Positions 43,878 through 56,211 of a stretch of 64,000 nucleotides of DNA are shown here, one piece after another. The stretch comes from Streptomyces clavifer. Lineage in GTDB: Bacteria > Actinomycetota > Actinomycetes > Streptomycetales > Streptomycetaceae. The stretch lies in NCBI GenBank assembly GCA_014651175.1, contig BMWJ01000001.1:682001-746000 (forward strand), written 5' to 3'. Numbering within the stretch: the first letter of the stretch is position 1; each line of letters begins with the position of its first letter. Position numbers and translations under genes: made by a program. The notes beneath the pieces were generated by a model. The model worked only from the letters and a program-made list of their open reading frames with translations. It searched no databases and was not told the origin of the DNA.

Positions 43878-45449
43878 ATGGCGGAGCTCACGATCCGGCC
43901 GGAGGAGATCCGGGACGCACTGGAGAACTTCGTCCAGTCGTACCAGCCGGACGCGGCCTCGCGCGAGGAGGTCGGTACGGTCAGCGTTGCCGGCGACGGC
44001 ATCGCGAAGGTGGAGGGTCTTCCCTCCGCCATGGCGAACGAACTGCTGAAGTTCGAGGACGGGACCCTCGGTCTCGCACTCAACCTCGAAGAGCGCGAGA
44101 TCGGTGCGATCGTCCTCGGCGAGTTCAGCGGAATCGAGGAGGGCCAGCCGGTGCAGCGCACCGGTGAGGTGCTCTCCGTCGGCGTCGGCGAGGGTTACCT
44201 CGGCCGCGTCGTCGACCCGCTCGGCAACCCGATCGACGGTCTCGGCGAGATCGCGACCGAAGGCCGTCGCGCCCTCGAGCTGCAGGCCCCCGGCGTCATG
44301 GTCCGCAAGTCGGTCCACGAGCCGATGCAGACCGGCTACAAGGCCGTCGACGCCATGGTGCCGATCGGCCGTGGCCAGCGTCAGCTGATCATCGGCGACC
44401 GTCAGACGGGTAAGACCGCTCTGGCCGTCGACACGATCATCAACCAGCGCGACAACTGGCGCTCGGGCGACGTGAACAAGCAGGTGCGCTGCATCTACGT
44501 CGCCATCGGTCAGAAGGGTTCCACCATCGCCTCCGTGCGAGGTGCCCTGGAAGAGGCCGGCGCGCTCGAGTACACGACCATCGTCGCCGCCCCGGCGTCC
44601 GACCCGGCCGGCTTCAAGTACCTGGCGCCGTACACCGGTTCGGCCATCGGCCAGCACTGGATGTACGACGGCAAGCACGTCCTGATCATCTTCGACGACC
44701 TCTCGAAGCAGGCCGACGCCTACCGCGCCGTGTCGCTTCTGCTGCGCCGTCCGCCGGGCCGAGAGGCCTACCCGGGCGACGTCTTCTACCTGCACTCGCG
44801 TCTGCTGGAGCGCTGCGCCAAGCTCTCCGACGACATGGGCGCCGGTTCGATGACGGGCCTCCCGATCGTCGAGACCAAGGCGAACGACGTGTCGGCGTTC
44901 ATCCCGACCAACGTCATCTCCATCACCGACGGCCAGTGCTTCCTGGAGTCCGACCTGTTCAACGCGGGTCAGCGTCCGGCGCTCAACGTCGGTATCTCGG
45001 TCTCCCGAGTCGGTGGCTCCGCCCAGCACAAGGCCATGAAGCAGGTTTCCGGCCGTCTGCGCGTGGACCTCGCCCAGTACCGCGAGCTGGAGGCCTTCGC
45101 CGCCTTCGGTTCCGACCTGGACGCGGCCTCCAAGGCGTCGCTGGAGCGCGGCAAGCGCATGGTCGAGCTGCTGAAGCAGCCGCAGTACGCCCCGTTCCCG
45201 ATGGAGGAGCAGGTCGTCTCCGTCTGGGCCGGCACCACGGGCAAGATGGACGACGTCCCGGTCGAGGACATCCGCCGCTTCGAGGGTGAGCTGCTGGAGT
45301 ACCTGCGCCGTGAGCGCAAGGACCTCCTGACCGGCATCGCCGAGGGCGGCAAGATGTCCGACGACACGCTGCAGTCGGTCGCCGACGCGATCGCCGCCTT
45401 CAAGCAGCAGTTCGAGACCTCGGACGGCAAGCTCCTGGGCGAGGGCTGA
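43878..45449 (+). CDS. atpA: ATP synthase F1 subunit alpha
   Basis: 523 aa. Nucleotide-binding loop [25 protein letters not shown]-type strand, and the arginine finger in [20 protein letters not shown]. It is the regulatory nucleotide-binding subunit of F1. ATG 43878 after AAGGAGAGCAGGG. Confidence 0.98.
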   Translation: MAELTIRPEEIRDALENFVQSYQPDAASREEVGTVSVAGDGIAKVEGLPSAMANELLKFEDGTLGLALNLEEREIGAIVLGEFSGIEEGQPVQRTGEVLSVGVGEGYLGRVVDPLGNPIDGLGEIATEGRRALELQAPGVMVRKSVHEPMQTGYKAVDAMVPIGRGQRQLIIGDRQTGKTALAVDTIINQRDNWRSGDVNKQVRCIYVAIGQKGSTIASVRGALEEAGALEYTTIVAAPASDPAGFKYLAPYTGSAIGQHWMYDGKHVLIIFDDLSKQADAYRAVSLLLRRPPGREAYPGDVFYLHSRLLERCAKLSDDMGAGSMTGLPIVETKANDVSAFIPTNVISITDGQCFLESDLFNAGQRPALNVGISVSRVGGSAQHKAMKQVSGRLRVDLAQYRELEAFAAFGSDLDAASKASLERGKRMVELLKQPQYAPFPMEEQVVSVWAGTTGKMDDVPVEDIRRFEGELLEYLRRERKDLLTGIAEGGKMSDDTLQSVADAIAAFKQQFETSDGKLLGEG

Positions 45450-45452
45450 TCG

Positions 45453-47812
<2,360 letters not shown>

Positions 47813-47826
47813 GCCTCCGGCTCACC

Positions 47827-47855
47827 GAGGGGGGTGGGTGCGTCCCACCCCCCTC
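47827..47855 (+). terminator. Hairpin between atpD and atpC
   Basis: Perfect 12-bp stem (47827-47838 with 47844-47855) and 5-nt loop, without a T-tract. Together with the promoter-like box that follows, it suggests atpC is partly uncoupled from the operon, or that the hairpin stabilises the atpD 3' end. Confidence 0.7.
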
Positions 47856-47866
47856 ACCACGCCCCG

Positions 47867-47872
47867 TAGAAT
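47867..47872 (+). promoter_or_regulatory. TAGAAT -10 box ahead of atpC
   Basis: TAGAAT is the closest match to the consensus TATAAT in the ATP synthase region and lies 50 bases before the atpC start. No convincing -35 is seen at the right distance. Confidence 0.4.
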
Positions 47873-47921
47873 TGAACCGACACCCGGCACGACCGCCGGG
47901 TGGTGACCCGAGGAGCCACCC

Positions 47922-48296
47922 TTGGCTGCTGAGCTGCATGTCGAGCTGGTCGCCGCGGACCGCAGTGTCTGGTCCGGCGAGGCCACCCTCGTTGTCGCAC
48001 GTACCACGTCGGGCGACATCGGCGTCATGCCCGGTCACCAGCCGCTCCTGGGTGTGCTGGAATCGGGCCCCGTGACGATCCGTACGGGTGACGGCCGCAC
48101 TGTCGTGGCCGCTGTGCACGGCGGATTCATCTCGTTCGCGGACAACAAGCTCTCGCTGCTGGCGGAGATTGCTGAACTCGCGGTCGAGATCGACGTCCAG
48201 CGCGCCGAGCGTGCGCTGGAGCGTGCCAAGTCGGACACGGACGGTGCCGCCGAGCGGCGCGCGGACGTGCGACTGCGTGCGGTGGCGGTGCACTAG
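47922..48296 (+). CDS. atpC: ATP synthase F1 subunit epsilon
   Basis: 124 aa from TTG 47922 with GAGGAGCC upstream. Beta-sandwich core LHVELVAADRSVWSGEATLV ... GDIGVMPGHQPLLGVLESGP, then a C-terminal helical part with Arg/Glu-rich QRAERALERAKSD. It couples the rotor and inhibits hydrolysis. TTG start and upstream hairpin suggest modest expression. Confidence 0.97.
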   Translation: MAAELHVELVAADRSVWSGEATLVVARTTSGDIGVMPGHQPLLGVLESGPVTIRTGDGRTVVAAVHGGFISFADNKLSLLAEIAELAVEIDVQRAERALERAKSDTDGAAERRADVRLRAVAVH

Positions 48297-48438
48297 CGCA
48301 CCCCACGAAGTGTTTTTTACTCAGCCGCGGCCCGAGCTGGAATCATCCAGACCGTGTCGCGGCTGAGGCGATGCAGGTGCAGTTCGGTTCGGCTCGGTTC
48401 GGTATCCGTTACTCGACGTTGCGAGGAGGTCGGTGGAG

Positions 48439-48885
48439 ATGGTCCTCGCTTTGTGGGTCGGCGGTCTGGTCGTCGTACTGGTCGCGGTGGGTCTGTTCGT
48501 CTTCGGTCTGCGCAGGCGGCTGATCCAGCGTTCCGGTGGAACCTTCGACTGCAGCCTGCGCTGGGACGTGTCGCAGGAGCCGGACCCGTCCGGCAAGGGC
48601 TGGGTGTACGGGGTCGCCCGCTACAGCGGTGACCGCGTCGACTGGTTCCGGGTCTTCTCCTACGCGCCCCGCCCGCGCCGCGGTCTGGAGCGCTCCGCCA
48701 TCGAGGTGGTCGCCCGCCGGCTGCCCGAGGGCGAGGAGGAGCTGGCACTCCTGTCCGACTCCGTCGTGCTCGGATGCCTCCACCAGGGGATCCGCCTGGA
48801 GCTGGCGATGAGCGAGGACGCCCTGACCGGCTTCCTCGCCTGGCTGGAGGCGGCTCCGCCCGGCCAGCGGGTGAACGTGGCCTGA
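48439..48885 (+). CDS. DUF2550 membrane protein
   Basis: 148 aa from ATG 48439 (GAGGAGG nine bases upstream; GTG 48433 is too close to that site). One N-terminal helix (LALWVGGLVVVLVAVGLFVF) then a cytoplasmic beta-rich domain, FDCSLRWDVSQEPDPSGKGW ... DRVDWFRVFSYAPRPRR. This is the DUF2550 family that follows atpC throughout actinobacteria; function unknown. Confidence 0.9.
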   Translation: MVLALWVGGLVVVLVAVGLFVFGLRRRLIQRSGGTFDCSLRWDVSQEPDPSGKGWVYGVARYSGDRVDWFRVFSYAPRPRRGLERSAIEVVARRLPEGEEELALLSDSVVLGCLHQGIRLELAMSEDALTGFLAWLEAAPPGQRVNVA

Positions 48886-48905
48886 GGGCCCGCAGACGTG
48901 CGAAA

Positions 48906-48938
48906 CCGGGGAGACGGGGGGCGTACCCGTCTCCCCGG
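48906..48938 (+). terminator. Terminator after the DUF2550 gene
   Basis: 13-bp perfect stem (48906-48918 with 48926-48938), 7-nt loop, 20 bases after the stop, facing the convergent chitinase gene. Confidence 0.8.
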
Positions 48939-48987
48939 CGCTTTGTGCGGGGACGTGCCTGCCGCGTGGGGATCCGCGGCCTCTCGT

Positions 48988-49016
48988 CCGGGTCACGCCG
49001 GCCCGGCGTGACCCGG
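48988..49016 (-). terminator. Terminator of the chitinase gene
   Basis: 12-bp perfect stem (48988-48999 with 49005-49016), 5-nt loop, 23 bases beyond the chitinase stop on the minus strand. Confidence 0.75.
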
Positions 49017-49039
49017 TGCCCGATCCGGGCCGTAAGGCT

Positions 49040-50920
<1,881 letters not shown>

Positions 50921-51043
50921 CGGTGCTCCTCGGGTGAGGTCCGACAAACGGGGGGTGGTCCGTGGACTGCAAACCCTGCGTCGCCCTGAGCGCGCTTTGT
51001 CATGGCGTACTCACCGCAGCGTGCGTGTCCGGTGAGATTAGGA

Positions 51044-51076
51044 AGGTCTGGACCAATCGTCAAGAGGTCCAGACCA
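51044..51076 (-). promoter_or_regulatory. Two DasR-type (dre) operator repeats of the chitinase promoter
   Basis: On the minus strand TGGTCTGGACCT (51076-51065) and TGGTCCAGACCT (51055-51044) lie 21 bp apart. The second is identical to the 12-bp direct repeat I recall from Streptomyces chitinase promoters, and both match the DasR consensus TGGTCTAGACCA closely. They sit about 125-155 bp upstream of the start. DasR represses chitin genes until glucosamine-6-phosphate accumulates. Confidence 0.85.
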
Positions 51077-51092
51077 AAGTCCATGAGCTGTT

Positions 51093-51734
51093 TCAGAGAC
51101 CCAACTCCTGAGCCAGCACCGCCGCTTGGACCCTGCTGCGCAGTTCCAGCTTCCCCAGCAGCCTGCTGACGTGCGTCTTCACCGTGGCCTCCGCCATCGA
51201 GAGCCTCACCGCGATCCCGGCGTTCGACAGCCCCTCGGCCAGGCAGCTCAGCACCTCCCGCTCCCGCCGGGTCAGGGCCTCCAGCACCGCCGGATCGGCG
51301 GTCCGCGCCGGCGTGGTCCCGGCGAACTCCGCGATCAGCCGGCGCGTCACGGCGGGGGCGATCATGCCCTCGCCGCGCGCCACCGTGCGCACCGCCTCCA
51401 GCAGATCGCGCGCTTCGGTGTGCTTCAGCAGGAAGCCCGCCGCACCCGCGCGAAGCGCCCCGAAGACGTACTCGTCCAGATCGAACGTCGTCAGCACCAG
51501 CACGTCCGCCAGCCCTTCCGCCACGACCTGCCGTGTCGCCGACACCCCGTCGAGCCGGGGCATCTGCACATCCATCAGCACGACGTCCGGGCGCAGCGCG
51601 CGGGCGAGGCGGACGGCGGCCTCGCCGTCCTCCGCCTCGCCCACGACCTCGATGTCCGGTGCGCTGCGCAGGATCAGCACCAGTCCCGCCCGTACGGCCG
51701 CCTGGTCCTCGGCGACCAGTACCCGGATCGTCAT
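51093..51734 (-). CDS. NarL/LuxR-type response regulator
   Basis: 213 aa. Receiver with Asp10 and phospho-acceptor Asp55 in VVLMDVQMPRLDG and Lys in FLLKHTEARDLL. C-terminal LuxR HTH: LTRREREVLSCLAEGLSNAG then KTHVSRLLGKLELRSRVQAA. The ATG overlaps the kinase stop (ATGA at 51731-51734), so they form a two-component operon. Targets unknown. It is transcribed toward the chitinase promoter region but there is no evidence of a link. Confidence 0.95.
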   Translation of the reverse strand: MTIRVLVAEDQAAVRAGLVLILRSAPDIEVVGEAEDGEAAVRLARALRPDVVLMDVQMPRLDGVSATRQVVAEGLADVLVLTTFDLDEYVFGALRAGAAGFLLKHTEARDLLEAVRTVARGEGMIAPAVTRRLIAEFAGTTPARTADPAVLEALTRREREVLSCLAEGLSNAGIAVRLSMAEATVKTHVSRLLGKLELRSRVQAAVLAQELGL

Positions 51735-52942
51735 CTCCTCGAAATCCTCTCCTCCACGGGCAGTTCCGCCCGCACCAGCCAGCTCTCCGTGCCGTCGCCC
51801 CCGGAGACGGGCCCCGCGCCGATCGTCCCGCCGAGCAGGGCCACCCGCTCCCGCATCCCCACCAGTCCGGCCCCCGAGCCCGGTGCGCGCGGGCCGGCCC
51901 GGTCGCCGAGCACGCTGCTCACCTCGACCGTCAGCAGGTTCCCCGACCGCCCCAGCCGCACCGCCACCGGCCCGGGCGCGGCATGCTTCAGCGCGTTCGT
52001 CAGGGACTCCTGGACGATGCGGTACGCCGCCAGCTCCACCGGCGCCGGCAGTGCCGCCGTCTCCTCGCGGCTGTCGGCCAGGGAGACGGTCAGCCCGCTG
52101 GCCGCGGAATTCGCGCCCGCCTGTCCGACGAGGGCGTCCAGGGAGGCGAGGGTCGGTGCCGCTCTCGGCGGCCCGCCCGCACCGTTCTCCCGCAGCAGTC
52201 CGATCAGCCGCCGCATCTCGGCCAGCCCGTCGACACTGTTCCGCCGGATCACCCCGAGGGCCTCCCGGGAGGTGTCGGGGTCGTCGATGGAGAGCGCGGC
52301 GGTGGAGTGGATGGCGATGGCGGAGAGGTGGTTGGCCACCATGTCGTGCAACTCGCGGGCCATCCGCGACCGCTCGGCCGTCACCGCCTGGGCCCGGTCC
52401 ATCTCGGCCAGCAGCGCGGTCTGGTCGGCGCGCAGCCGGGCCGCCTCGGCCGCGTCGCGATGGTTGCGCACACTGGCACCGGTGAGGGAGGGCCCGAAGA
52501 AGACCATGCCGGTGACGATGCCGATCAGCAGGGCGTCCGCCGACGGGATCCAGGCGGCGAAGACGACCGTGGTGGCGGCCGTGAGCAGCAGGGCGATCAC
52601 CGGGATGCGGCGCGCCGCGGCGGGCCGCCCGTACAGCACGGCGGCGTACACGAGGTCGGTGAACATCAGCAGGGTCGCCAGGCTGCCCACGGTGAACTGG
52701 TCGGCCACCAGCGCGAGCGTGCCGACGGCCAGGGCGGTCTGCGGGGCGCTGCGGCGCAGCAGTTCCAGCGCGGACATCACCGCGAGGGGCAGCAGGGACA
52801 CCCAGGGGCTGTCGAACAGCCGGCCGTTCTGGATGTGGATGCCGACCAGCCAGAGGATCACACCGCCGGCCAGCCCGGCGGCCGAGAGCAGTACGTCGTC
52901 GCGATGCGGGCGCGCAAGGGAGAACACCCTTCCATCCAACAC
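51731..52942 (-). CDS. NarL-type sensor histidine kinase
   Basis: 403 aa. N-terminal five to six membrane helices (~15-170), HisKA_3 dimerisation with phospho-acceptor His in RSRMARELHDMVANHLSAI, N-box IVQESLTNALKHA, G-box GAGLVGMRERVALLGG. Autophosphorylates and passes phosphate to the following regulator. The sensor region has no recognisable ligand domain, so the signal may be membrane-derived (cell-envelope stress is common for this class). Confidence 0.94.
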   Translation of the reverse strand: MLDGRVFSLARPHRDDVLLSAAGLAGGVILWLVGIHIQNGRLFDSPWVSLLPLAVMSALELLRRSAPQTALAVGTLALVADQFTVGSLATLLMFTDLVYAAVLYGRPAAARRIPVIALLLTAATTVVFAAWIPSADALLIGIVTGMVFFGPSLTGASVRNHRDAAEAARLRADQTALLAEMDRAQAVTAERSRMARELHDMVANHLSAIAIHSTAALSIDDPDTSREALGVIRRNSVDGLAEMRRLIGLLRENGAGGPPRAAPTLASLDALVGQAGANSAASGLTVSLADSREETAALPAPVELAAYRIVQESLTNALKHAAPGPVAVRLGRSGNLLTVEVSSVLGDRAGPRAPGSGAGLVGMRERVALLGGTIGAGPVSGGDGTESWLVRAELPVEERISRR

Positions 52943-53077
52943 GGCGGACGGCTGCGGGACGTCCGTACGGGGAGTGAGGCACGGCTACATCGAAGGATGC
53001 AGTCCCGTTTCGTCACTGCCGACGACGATCCGGCGGCCCGTGGACGGGAGCCTGGAAGGGACGGAAGGAAGAATGCC

Positions 53078-53635
53078 GTGATCGTCACTCTGATCGTGCT
53101 CTGCGAGGTCGGCTTCTGGGTCCTGCTGGCCGCCGGACTCGCACTGCGGTACGTCGCGAAGAAGCCGCGGCTGGGCGCTGCCGTACTGCTGTGCGAGCCA
53201 CTGCTGGAGGTCGTGCTGCTGGTGGTGACGGCCATCGATCTGAAGAACGGCGCCGAGCCGGGCCTGAGGCACGGTCTGGCAGCCGTCTACATCGGTTTCA
53301 CCGTCGGACTCGGCCACTCCACCGTCAAGTGGGTCGACGCCAGGGTCGCCCACCGCTTCGCCGGCGGGCCGCCGCCGGTGAAGCCCCCGAAGTACGGGAT
53401 GGCGCGGGCCGCACACGAATGGCGCACCGCGGCCCGGTGGATCGTGGCCGCGCTGACCGCCGCGGCCCTGCTGCAGGCCGCGGTCTGGTACGTCGGCGGG
53501 GACGGCGACACCGGCTCGCTGCGGATGTGGCAGCAGAAGATGCTCTGGCTGATCGGCATCAACCTGGTCATCGCCGCCGGCTACACGCTGTTCCCCAAGC
53601 AGGAGCCCAAGGACCGGGTCGGGGCGGGCCGGTGA
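53078..53635 (+). CDS. Conserved four-helix integral membrane protein
   Basis: 185 aa from GTG 53078 (GGAAGGA upstream). Helices at about 3-22 (VTLIVLCEVGFWVLLAAGLA), 35-55, 65-85 and 120-140, with a final one near 155-172; cytoplasmic loop AHRFAGGPPPVKPPKYGMAR. No family recognised. Divergent from the two-component pair upstream; convergent with the adenosyltransferase. Function unknown. Confidence 0.75.
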   Translation: MIVTLIVLCEVGFWVLLAAGLALRYVAKKPRLGAAVLLCEPLLEVVLLVVTAIDLKNGAEPGLRHGLAAVYIGFTVGLGHSTVKWVDARVAHRFAGGPPPVKPPKYGMARAAHEWRTAARWIVAALTAAALLQAAVWYVGGDGDTGSLRMWQQKMLWLIGINLVIAAGYTLFPKQEPKDRVGAGR

Positions 53636-53680
53636 GCCGGCGCCCCGCACCGGCCGGCCCGCCGTCACGCGCCGCCTGGC

Positions 53681-54253
53681 TCAGCGCTCGCCGCCCGGTA
53701 CCCACAGCACGTCGCCGACCTCCTTGTTCGCCGTCCTGGCGAGGATGAACAGGAGGTCGGAGAGGCGGTTGAGGTACGTCGCCGTCAGCGCGTTCATCAC
53801 GTCCCCGTGCACCTCCAGCGCCGCCCAGGTGGACCGCTCCGCCCGCCGCACCACCGTGCAGGCCTGGTGCAGCAGGGCCGCCCCCGGCGTCCCGCCCGGA
53901 AGGATGAAGCTGCGGAGCTTCTCCAGCTCCTCCAGGAAGGTGTCGCAGTCCGCCTCCAGCTTGTCGACGTAGGACTGCTCCACCCGCAGCGGCGGGTACT
54001 CCGGGTCCTCCACCACCGGCGTGGAGAGGTCCGCACCCACGTCGAACAGGTCGTTCTGCACACGGACGAGGACCTTCACGACGTCCTCGGAGAGGTTCCC
54101 GAGCGCGACGGCCGTGCCGATGACGGCGTTGGCCTCGTTGGCGTCGGCGTAGGCCGAGATCCGCAGATCGGTCTTGGCGGTCCGGCTCATGTCGCCGAGG
54201 GCGGTCGTGCCCTTGTCGCCGGTACGGGTGTAGATGCGCGTCAGATTGACCAT
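53681..54253 (-). CDS. Cob(I)alamin adenosyltransferase, PduO type
   Basis: 190 aa from ATG 54253. Landmarks: RIYTRTGDKGTTALGD (ATP loop), DEANAVIG-type segment SAYADANEANAVIGTAVALG, RRAERSTWAAL and LNRLSDLLFILARTAN. It adenosylates cob(I)alamin to coenzyme B12, needed by methylmalonyl-CoA mutase and crotonyl-CoA-type enzymes. Streptomyces synteny places it here with the hydroxybutyryl-CoA dehydrogenase next door. Confidence 0.95.
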   Translation of the reverse strand: MVNLTRIYTRTGDKGTTALGDMSRTAKTDLRISAYADANEANAVIGTAVALGNLSEDVVKVLVRVQNDLFDVGADLSTPVVEDPEYPPLRVEQSYVDKLEADCDTFLEELEKLRSFILPGGTPGAALLHQACTVVRRAERSTWAALEVHGDVMNALTATYLNRLSDLLFILARTANKEVGDVLWVPGGER

Positions 54254-54577
54254 GGGGCCAGCGTAGTTAAGCTCCGGCCCCGCGGAGGACCCGCGTGCCC
54301 GTCGCGGCGCACGCGGGTCCTCCGGCTCCGCGCCGGCCGGTCCTCGGGCGGCGCGGAGGTCCGGTCGGCGCTCGGCGTCGCCCGGCGGCGGCGAGGGCCT
54401 TCCCGGCGGGTCGGCCCCCAACTGCGCGCGGCACGCCGCCGGGTGACGCCCGCGGGTGTGATGTCCGTCATGTGAGACGTGACGCGCATCTCTTCGAGGC
54501 CCCAGTGCCCCTCACGGCGACTAATCTCCGCCGGAGAGCATGTGGAAGAACCGCTGAGAATGCATAGGGGTGCCAAC

Positions 54578-55426
54578 GTGGCCAGGAAGCTCGCCGTCAT
54601 CGGCGCCGGACTCATGGGGTCCGGTATCGCACAGGTCTCCGCCCAGGCGGGCTGGGACGTCGTGCTGCGTGACGTCACCGACGAGGCCCTGACCCGCGGC
54701 CGCGACGGCATCAGGGCCAGCTACGACAGGTTCGTCTCCAAGGGCAGGCTGGAGGCGTCCGAGGCCGAGGCCGCGCTCGCCCGCATCACCACGACCACCG
54801 ACCTCGACGCCGTGGCCGACGCCGACGTCGTCGTCGAGGCGGTGTTCGAGAAGCTCGAGGTCAAGCACGAGATCTTCCGGACGCTCGACAAGGTCGTACG
54901 GGAGGACGCCGTCCTCGCCTCCAACACCTCCGCCATCCCGATCACCAAGATCGCGGCGGTGACGGAGCGCCCGGAGCGCGTCGTCGGCGTGCACTTCTTC
55001 TCGCCGGTGCCGATGATGCAGCTCTGCGAGCTGGTGCGCGGCTACAAGACCAGCGACGAAACCCTCGCCACCGCACGGGAGTTCGCCGAGTCCGTGGGCA
55101 AGACCTGCATCGTCGTCAACCGCGACGTCGCGGGCTTCGTCACCACCCGGCTGATCTCGGCGCTCGTCGTCGAGGCCGCCAAGCTGTACGAGTCGGGCGT
55201 CGCCTCGGCCGAGGACATCGACACCGCCTGCAAGCTGGGCTTCGGCCACGCCATGGGCCCCCTCGCCACGGCGGACCTGACCGGCGTCGACATCCTGCTG
55301 CACGCCACGGGCAACATCTACACCGAGTCGCAGGACGAGAAGTTCGCCGCTCCCGAGCTGATGCGCCGGATGGTCGACGCAGGTGACATCGGACGCAAGA
55401 GCGGGCAGGGCTTCTACACCTACTGA
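54578..55426 (+). CDS. 3-hydroxybutyryl-CoA dehydrogenase
   Basis: 282 aa from GTG 54578 (AGGGG eight bases before); ATG 54560 is an alternative. NAD-binding KLAVIGAGLMGSGIAQVSAQ, catalytic-His region GVHFFSPVPMMQLCELVRG (consensus HFFNP), and NRDVAGFVTTRLISALV. Oxidises or reduces the 3-hydroxyacyl-CoA in butyrate/PHB-type metabolism and supplies butyryl units for antibiotics in Streptomyces. Confidence 0.95.
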   Translation: MARKLAVIGAGLMGSGIAQVSAQAGWDVVLRDVTDEALTRGRDGIRASYDRFVSKGRLEASEAEAALARITTTTDLDAVADADVVVEAVFEKLEVKHEIFRTLDKVVREDAVLASNTSAIPITKIAAVTERPERVVGVHFFSPVPMMQLCELVRGYKTSDETLATAREFAESVGKTCIVVNRDVAGFVTTRLISALVVEAAKLYESGVASAEDIDTACKLGFGHAMGPLATADLTGVDILLHATGNIYTESQDEKFAAPELMRRMVDAGDIGRKSGQGFYTY

Positions 55427-55672
55427 TCGCTTCCGTGTCCCCGTGCGCCCGGCCCGCCGTCGGCCGGGTACGCGGGGGCCGGTGGGTCCGACGCCGCCAG
55501 GCGCCCCGGACCAGCGGTTCCCGCGGACCTCTATCACTCCTCAGGGTGAATTCGGTATCGGTTCGCCCATAGGCGGCAACTTCTCCGTCGCTGCGGCAGT
55601 CAGTGGTTGCAGAGGCAGAAGAGATCCAGACAGACCGTCCGAATTGCTACGGAGCACTTCCGGGGAGCGCAT

Positions 55673-55996
55673 ATGCACATCAGGGGCGACCACGCCGAGC
55701 TGGTCGTCGGGGGCCGCCTCGATGTCCGAAGCGCGGCGGACGCCCGTACGGTTCTGCACGCGGCCATCGACGACGGCGCCGACGACCTCGTGCTGAACCT
55801 GACCGAGCTGGACTCGTGGGACGCCACCGGACTCGGCGTCATCATGGGCGCGCACCGCAGGGCCGGCCGGGCCGGCCGGCGGCTGGTGCTGCGCGGTGTG
55901 CCGCCGCAGATGCAGCGCCTGCTGGTGGCCACGCGGCTGCACCGCATTCTGGCCATCGAGGGTGGAATCGCCGCAGACTCGCTGCCGCGCGTATAA
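55673..55996 (+). CDS. STAS-domain anti-anti-sigma factor
   Basis: 107 aa from ATG 55673 (GGGGAGCGC upstream; the in-frame start 22 codons earlier lacks support). STAS fold with the phospho-site loop LDSWDATGLGVIMGAHRRAG, where SpoIIAA has D-S-S-G-L-G; here Thr takes the Ser position. Binds an anti-sigma ATPase and releases sigma when dephosphorylated. No matching RsbW-like kinase is adjacent. Confidence 0.9.
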   Translation: MHIRGDHAELVVGGRLDVRSAADARTVLHAAIDDGADDLVLNLTELDSWDATGLGVIMGAHRRAGRAGRRLVLRGVPPQMQRLLVATRLHRILAIEGGIAADSLPRV

Positions 55997-56211
55997 GGGC
56001 GACCGACCGGCAGTTCACTCACAATCCTCACGAGACCGTGACGTCCGGGGCGGCGCGGCCCCCCGCTGGTTCGTAGATACTGTGCGAAGGTTTAGGGTTC
56101 GGCCGTCTGCCGATCACGGACCCACTGGGCGGACACCGGACCGGAAACGACAGCGGGGCGTGCGAGGCCGGGAGGGACAACCGTGCGCTACGCGTCTGGG
56201 GGACTTTGACG

